A stretch of DNA of 6,509 bases from an uncultured Collinsella sp. Lineage in GTDB: Bacteria > Actinomycetota > Coriobacteriia > Coriobacteriales > Coriobacteriaceae. Shown piece by piece: positions 6,299 to 6,509 of the stretch. How positions within the stretch are numbered: position 1 is the first letter of the stretch; each line of letters opens with the position of its first letter. The notes beneath the pieces were generated by a model. That model saw nothing but the letters and a program-made list of their open reading frames with translations, did no database searches and was not told the DNA's origin. Made by a program: the position numbers and the translations under genes. The DNA is taken from positions 1 through 6,509 of the forward strand of contig CABQMC010000087.1 in assembly GCA_902465115.1 (NCBI GenBank). Reading direction: 5' to 3'.

Positions 6299-6456
6299 TG
6301 CTCCCTGGGGGACCCGTGCGCGTGGCGAAAACCATGCCCATGTCGCTATCCGCATCGCCATTTTGCTGCACTGACTTTTCTGAATGCCGGGCCCGAGTTA
6401 GTCAACCTGGCTCCCGGGGCGGACCGGAGGGCATGAAGTTTGTCGCGAGTTCCGCA

Positions 6457-6493
6457 CGCAAAGGAAAGCACTTAATGTGCTTTCCGTCTTGCG
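6457..6493. other. Strong stem-loop, possible terminator of an off-window leftward gene
   Basis: GGAAAGCAC (6463-6471) pairs perfectly with GTGCTTTCC (6477-6485) around a five-base TTAAT loop, and CGCAA (6457-6461) pairs with TTGCG (6489-6493) outside a small internal loop. Read leftward, the stem is followed by TTTGCG, a weak T-tail; read rightward there is no T-run. It may terminate a gene beyond the right edge or belong to a structured RNA. Confidence 0.55.
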
Positions 6494-6509
6494 CAGGACT
6501 GTAGAGCAG

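Larger units (their letters stand above)
5871..6509. other. 639-base stretch without a convincing gene, rich in inverted repeats
   Basis: No open frame here shows a recognisable domain, a credible ribosome site or the codon pattern of the four genes; the longest frames (up to about 160 codons) overlap on both strands and look accidental. What is present: a hairpin at 5914-5954, a TTGCATA direct repeat near 5987-6014, a long-range inverted repeat with arms at 6061-6086 and 6273-6298, small stem-loops at 6122-6138, 6141-6208, 6293-6319 and 6323-6360, and a strong stem-loop at 6457-6493. No tRNA, rRNA or CRISPR pattern was recognised. Confidence 0.7.

Noticed and set aside
6049..6311. Insertion sequence or MITE with terminal inverted repeats
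   Set aside because: No transposase frame inside and no target-site duplication outside either possible pair of ends; kept only as an inverted repeat.
6016..6504. 162-residue rightward frame in the right-hand gene-free stretch
   Set aside because: Cys/Arg/Pro-rich, no ribosome site, no domain, and it crosses several hairpins; competing frames of similar length exist on the other strand.

Overview
The window looks like chromosomal DNA of a GC-rich gut actinobacterium, most likely a Coriobacteriia member of the Collinsella type. This is inferred from G/C-rich third codon positions, GTG/ATG starts and the gene families present; there is no rRNA or marker gene to prove it. Four protein genes fill positions 1 to about 5800. 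The last ~640 bases hold no convincing gene but are unusually rich in inverted repeats.

Layout: (1) A YitT-type multi-pass membrane protein (DUF161 plus a C-terminal DUF2179 domain) runs rightward and ends at 974. Its frame is open to the left window edge, so its true start may lie outside. (2) After a 150-base gap comes a rightward gene (1125-2411) for a zinc-ribbon membrane protein with a long Pro/Ala/Glu tail, followed by a strong hairpin terminator (2471-2511). (3) A leftward gene (3996-2542) encodes an M20D-family metal-dependent amidohydrolase/aminoacylase with an unusual ~70-residue charged helical tail. It converges on gene 2, and the terminator hairpin lies between them. (4) A divergent rightward gene (4165-5802) encodes a YtcJ-like amidohydrolase (Amidohydro_3) and ends at a long-stemmed terminator (5821-5870).

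Genes 3 and 4 start 168 bases apart, back to back. Both encode hydrolases of amide-type bonds, so the spacer may be a shared control region for peptide, acyl-amino-acid or other amide salvage. This is inference from arrangement only. Genes 1 and 2 are membrane proteins with no visible functional tie to genes 3 and 4.

The most interesting part is the right end. Two 26-base arms (6061-6086 and 6273-6298) are inverted copies identical at 20 of 26 positions. All six differences fall in one central block, which in RNA would become a symmetrical A-rich internal loop. Several smaller hairpins lie inside and to the right, and a weak promoter-like pair lies to the left. This is compatible with a structured noncoding RNA or with two inverted copies of a dispersed genomic repeat; the sequence alone cannot decide between them.
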